DNA from: Cyclobacteriaceae bacterium
Lineage (GTDB): Bacteria > Bacteroidota > Bacteroidia > Cytophagales > Cyclobacteriaceae
DNA: 64,000 bases
Reading direction: 5' to 3'
Assembly (NCBI GenBank): GCA_025808415.1
Contig: CP075525.1
Coordinates: 2,403,501-2,467,500, forward strand
The translations under genes were made by a program, and so were the position numbers. Positions 62,178 to 64,000 of the stretch are shown here, in pieces. The notes beneath the pieces were generated by a model. The model did not search any database. It was not told where the DNA came from and saw only the letters and a list, made by a program, of their open reading frames with translations. Every line of letters begins with the position of its first letter. The first letter of the stretch is position 1.

Positions 62178-62199
62178 GATTAAACAGCTTTAAAAAATT

Positions 62200-62211
62200 A
62201 CAAACGTTTGT
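62200..62211. promoter_or_regulatory. Perfect palindrome at the fadD transcription start
   Basis: ACAAACGTTTGT is a 12-bp perfect palindrome placed just downstream of the -7 element for fadD, over the expected transcription start. It could be an operator for a TetR- or LacI-type repressor responding to acyl-CoA; the regulator is not in this window. Confidence 0.45.
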
Positions 62212-62217
62212 TTGAAT

Positions 62218-62225
62218 CAAATATA
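62218..62225 (-). promoter_or_regulatory. -7 promoter element of fadD
   Basis: On the minus strand this reads TATATTTG, an exact TAnnTTTG match, 40 bp before the ATG at 62177. No good -33 TTG was found at the usual spacing. Confidence 0.5.
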
Positions 62226-62260
62226 AAGGACAATCCTAAAACATGAATGCCGTTGGCATC

Positions 62261-62295
62261 AAAAACAAAAAGTCCTGACGTTACCGCCAGGACTT
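62261..62295 (-). terminator. Rho-independent terminator of the tRNA-like RNA
   Basis: In the minus direction AAGTCCTG and CAGGACTT form an 8-bp stem with two further inner C-G pairs, followed by TTTTGTTTTT. It lies 30 bp after the 3' end of the tRNA-like element and before the fadD promoter, so it ends that RNA and insulates fadD. Confidence 0.8.
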
Positions 62296-62325
62296 ACTCA
62301 AACTTAATTAACCACGAAGAGTTTG

Positions 62326-62504
62326 CTGTAGAGGGAGGGTTCGAACCTCCACGGGGAAGTTAGCTACAGGACATACAGAGAGAACATTAGTGGTCAACCC
62401 CAGCCTGCCGAAGCGTAAGCCCTGGCAGGCATTATCCTGCGTTTATCCTTGGCTCCCCACCCCCGAGACAGGAGGGCTTGTCTGCCAATTTCAACACCCT
62501 ACAG
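62326..62504 (-). ncRNA. tRNA-like structured RNA with very long variable region
   Basis: Read on the minus strand, CTGTAGGG at the 5' end pairs with CTCTACAG at the 3' end (8 bp, one G-U). Then come T8 and G9, a 3-bp D stem TTG/CAA with loop AAATTGGCAGA (A14, G18-G19 and A21 present), an anticodon-type arm CCCTC-CTGTCTC-GGGGG (5 bp, 7 nt) and a T arm GGAGG-TTCGAAC-CCTCC with canonical loop. Between anticodon and T arms lie about 109 nt instead of 4-24. They begin with GGGGAG, which can pair with TTCCCC at the far end (one G-U), and contain a GCCTGCC/GGCAGGC hairpin. Loop positions 34-36 would read GTC, but T37 is unlike normal tRNAs. No CCA is encoded. A terminator follows. Confidence 0.6.
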
Positions 62505-62625
62505 TGTAATTGATGCATCAAAACAACAATTTTATTGAATATACATCAACATATATTCATAAATTTTATGAATTATTTAGTATTTTATAATTTTATTAAA
62601 ATTTTTAAAATTTAATAGCTTGGAA
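62505..62625. other. AT-rich divergent region between the tRNA-like RNA and the Lrp/AsnC gene
   Basis: About 120 bp, extremely AT-rich from 62531 to 62620 (long runs of A/T with TATAAT- and TTTAAAATTT-like strings). It must hold the promoters for both directions. No clear TAnnTTTG was found for either transcript; curved or melted DNA and Lrp binding are plausible but unproven. Confidence 0.45.
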
Positions 62626-63090
62626 ATGGCCGAGAATTATCAAGTTGACAATACCGACCTCAAGATCCTGGAAATACTCATGCAGGATGCCAAACGACCT
62701 TATACCGAGGTAGCCAAAAAGGTATTTGTATCGGGCGGAACGGTGCATGTTCGAATGAATAAGCTGGAAGAGGCTGGCATAGTAGAAAAGACAACACTCA
62801 AGGTAAACTATGCAAAACTCGGCTACGACATTACAGCATTTTTGGGTATCTTCCTGGAAAAGAGTGCGTTATATGACCGCGTTCTGGCCAAACTTAAATC
62901 CATTCCGGAGATTACAAACATTCATTACACAACCGGCAACTACAGCATGTTCTGTAAAATCCACTGCCGTGATACAAACCATTTGAAAGAGGTCCTCCAC
63001 GACAAAATTCAGCAGGTTGATGGGATTGAGCGAACCGAGACCATGATAAGCCTGGAGGAAAGCCTGGACCGTAACTTGGACCTTGCCTGA
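62626..63090 (+). CDS. Lrp/AsnC-family transcriptional regulator
   Basis: A 154-residue regulator from ATG 62626. The N-terminal winged helix-turn-helix is VDNTDLKILEILMQDAKRPYTEVAKKVFVSGGTVHVRMNKLEEAGIV (residues 6-52), and the C-terminal RAM domain is LGYDITAFLGIFLEKSALYDRVLAKLKSIPEITNIHYTTGNYSMFCKIHCRDTNHLKEVLHDKIQQVDGIERTETMISLEES (65-150). Such proteins form octamers that respond to amino acids. The gene sits 86 bp before sufB on the same strand and divergent from the tRNA-like RNA; either may be a target. Relatives in front of suf are typical in Bacteroidota as far as I recall. Confidence 0.93.
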   Translation: MAENYQVDNTDLKILEILMQDAKRPYTEVAKKVFVSGGTVHVRMNKLEEAGIVEKTTLKVNYAKLGYDITAFLGIFLEKSALYDRVLAKLKSIPEITNIHYTTGNYSMFCKIHCRDTNHLKEVLHDKIQQVDGIERTETMISLEESLDRNLDLA

Positions 63091-63136
63091 ATACAAACTT
63101 ATCGGCATTTCGAACCAAAAACTGGCCTTTCTGTTA

Positions 63137-63144
63137 TATCTTTG
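63137..63144 (+). promoter_or_regulatory. -7 promoter element of the suf operon
   Basis: TATCTTTG matches TAnnTTTG exactly and lies 32 bp before the sufB ATG, giving suf its own promoter apart from the Lrp/AsnC gene. Confidence 0.6.
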
Positions 63145-63151
63145 CGGATAT

Positions 63152-63167
63152 TTAAAATTAGTCTAAA
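63152..63167. promoter_or_regulatory. Possible DtxR-type operator in the sufB leader
   Basis: TTAAAATTAGTCTAAA matches the operator of the metal operon (reverse strand, TTTAGGTTAGTCTAAA) at 13 of 16 positions, sharing the core TTAGTCTAAA. It begins 7 bp after the -7 element, at the expected transcription start, a position where binding would repress. The outer parts do not fit the full 19-bp IdeR consensus, so this is a candidate. Confidence 0.45.
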
Positions 63168-63176
63168 TAGGCTGAA

Positions 63177-64000
63177 ATGAGCAAAGACAATCAGGTTCTT
63201 GAAGAACTAACCTCTAAGGAATACGAGCATGGATGGACTTCCAACATCGAAATGGAGTCTGCGCCCAAAGGCTTAAATGAGGATATTGTCCGTTTTATTT
63301 CTGCTAAGAAAAATGAGCCCGAATGGCTTCTGGAATGGCGACTTAAGGCCTACCGTCACTGGCTAACCATGAAGGAGCCCACATGGCCAAACGTAAGCTA
63401 TCCCAAAATCAACTATCAGGATGTAATTTATTATGCTGCTCCCAAGCAAAAGCCTAAAGTTAACAGCCTGGATGAGGTGGACCCTGAATTACTAAAGACC
63501 TTCGAAAAGCTTGGCATATCCTTAACCGAACAAAAAAGACTAACAGGCATTGCCGTTGATGCTGTGTTGGATAGTGTATCTGTGGCAACAACGTTTAAAG
63601 AAAAGCTGGGAGAACTCGGAATAATTTTCTGCTCATTCAGCGAAGCTGTAAAAGAACATCCTGAATTGATCAAAAAATATCTGGGCTCAGTAGTGCCCAT
63701 GAACGACAATTACTTTGCAGCCTTGAACTCAGCTGTATTCAGCGATGGTTCATTCTGCTATATTCCAAAAGGCGTTCGATGCCCAATGGAACTCTCCACC
63801 TACTTCCGTATCAACGCAGCTAACACAGGTCAGTTTGAAAGAACATTAATCGTTGCCGATGAAGGTTCGTATGTCAGCTATCTCGAAGGTTGTACTGCCC
63901 CCCAGCGCGATGAAAATCAATTGCACGCTGCAGTGGTAGAAATTTACGCCATGAAGGATGCGCAGGTAAAATACTCCACGGTTCAAAACTGGTACCCGGG
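63177..64000 (+). CDS. sufB: Fe-S cluster assembly protein SufB, 3' end cut by window edge
   Basis: The first 274 residues of SufB, the core scaffold of the SufBCD Fe-S cluster assembly complex; the frame is open to the window edge. [59 protein letters not shown] is the standard SufB N-terminus, followed by [93 protein letters not shown] and the start of the beta-helix ([27 protein letters not shown]). sufC, sufD and sufS probably follow outside the window. The leader holds a promoter and a candidate iron-box. Confidence 0.95.
   Translation, partial: MSKDNQVLEELTSKEYEHGWTSNIEMESAPKGLNEDIVRFISAKKNEPEWLLEWRLKAYRHWLTMKEPTWPNVSYPKINYQDVIYYAAPKQKPKVNSLDEVDPELLKTFEKLGISLTEQKRLTGIAVDAVLDSVSVATTFKEKLGELGIIFCSFSEAVKEHPELIKKYLGSVVPMNDNYFAALNSAVFSDGSFCYIPKGVRCPMELSTYFRINAANTGQFERTLIVADEGSYVSYLEGCTAPQRDENQLHAAVVEIYAMKDAQVKYSTVQNWYP

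Noticed and set aside
62326-62504. Reading the tRNA-like RNA as tmRNA (ssrA)
   Set aside because: No alanine-rich tag reading frame is present, the length is about half that of tmRNA, and it has an anticodon-type arm and full D arm that tmRNA lacks.
62178-62625. Integration site of a prophage or genomic island at the tRNA-like gene
   Set aside because: No integrase, no repeated att core and no phage genes on either side; the neighbours are ordinary housekeeping genes.

Overview
The window is a gene-dense (about 43-45% GC by eye) chromosomal segment of a Bacteroidota bacterium, most likely Cytophagales (inference from gene content). The evidence is the TAnnTTTG-type -7 promoter elements, the near absence of Shine-Dalgarno sequences, many Bacteroidota-typical secreted or lipid-anchored proteins of unknown function, a parE-parC pair, a SusA-like GH13 enzyme, a DUF2141 protein, a DUF3108 protein, a zinc metalloprotease of the DUF5117/DUF5118 type, and sufB behind an Lrp/AsnC regulator. 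I see no prophage, insertion sequence transposase, CRISPR array or rRNA. About 57 protein genes and one structured RNA are supported.

Layout. 1-3.8 kb: small envelope proteins of unknown role and an AraC-type regulator with a membrane-spanning N-terminus. 3.8-8.6 kb: topoisomerase IV (parE-parC). 8.7-16.4 kb: mixed metabolism (sterol-desaturase-like oxidase, 3-hydroxyacyl-CoA dehydrogenase, MscL, DapD, a glycosyltransferase). 16.4-21.1 kb: a metal-import operon (DtxR-type regulator, binding protein, ATPase, permease fused to a second DtxR-like domain, second permease) followed closely by mnmE. 22.6-31.2 kb: OmpA-like protein, GH13 enzyme, HrpB helicase, large zinc metalloprotease. 31-41 kb: stress and envelope functions (Usp, TonB, pirin, DeaD, a histone-H1-like protein, acyltransferase, an MreB paralogue, a TPR histidine kinase). 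41-49.7 kb: prohibitin, citrate synthase, acyl-CoA-binding protein, RsmE, TlpA, and a sir2-coaX pair. 49.8-60.4 kb: TopA, two sodium-coupled amino-acid transporters flanking a conserved unknown gene, a ClC channel/antiporter, TerB-like and PD40 proteins. 60.5-64 kb: acyl-CoA ligase, a tRNA-like RNA, an Lrp/AsnC regulator and the start of sufB (cut by the window edge).

Most notable signals. (1) A 179-nt minus-strand RNA (62326-62504) keeps a full tRNA core (8-bp acceptor, D arm, 5+7 anticodon arm, T arm with canonical loop) but carries a variable region of about 109 nt and its own terminator. (2) A DtxR/IdeR-type operator precedes the metal operon, and a sequence matching it at 13 of 16 positions lies in the sufB leader 47 kb away, suggesting a small iron regulon; one permease of the operon carries a DtxR-like sensor domain. 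(3) The disordered ParC tail has two copies of a QASLF peptide matching the sliding-clamp-binding consensus. (4) A short palindromic element flanked by an 11-bp direct repeat sits in the deaD leader. (5) Several intergenic inverted repeats occur between genes, mostly convergent ones.

All identifications are by reading the sequence; no database search was run. Start codons were moved from the longest open frame where family length, hydrophobic N-termini or promoter positions argued for it.
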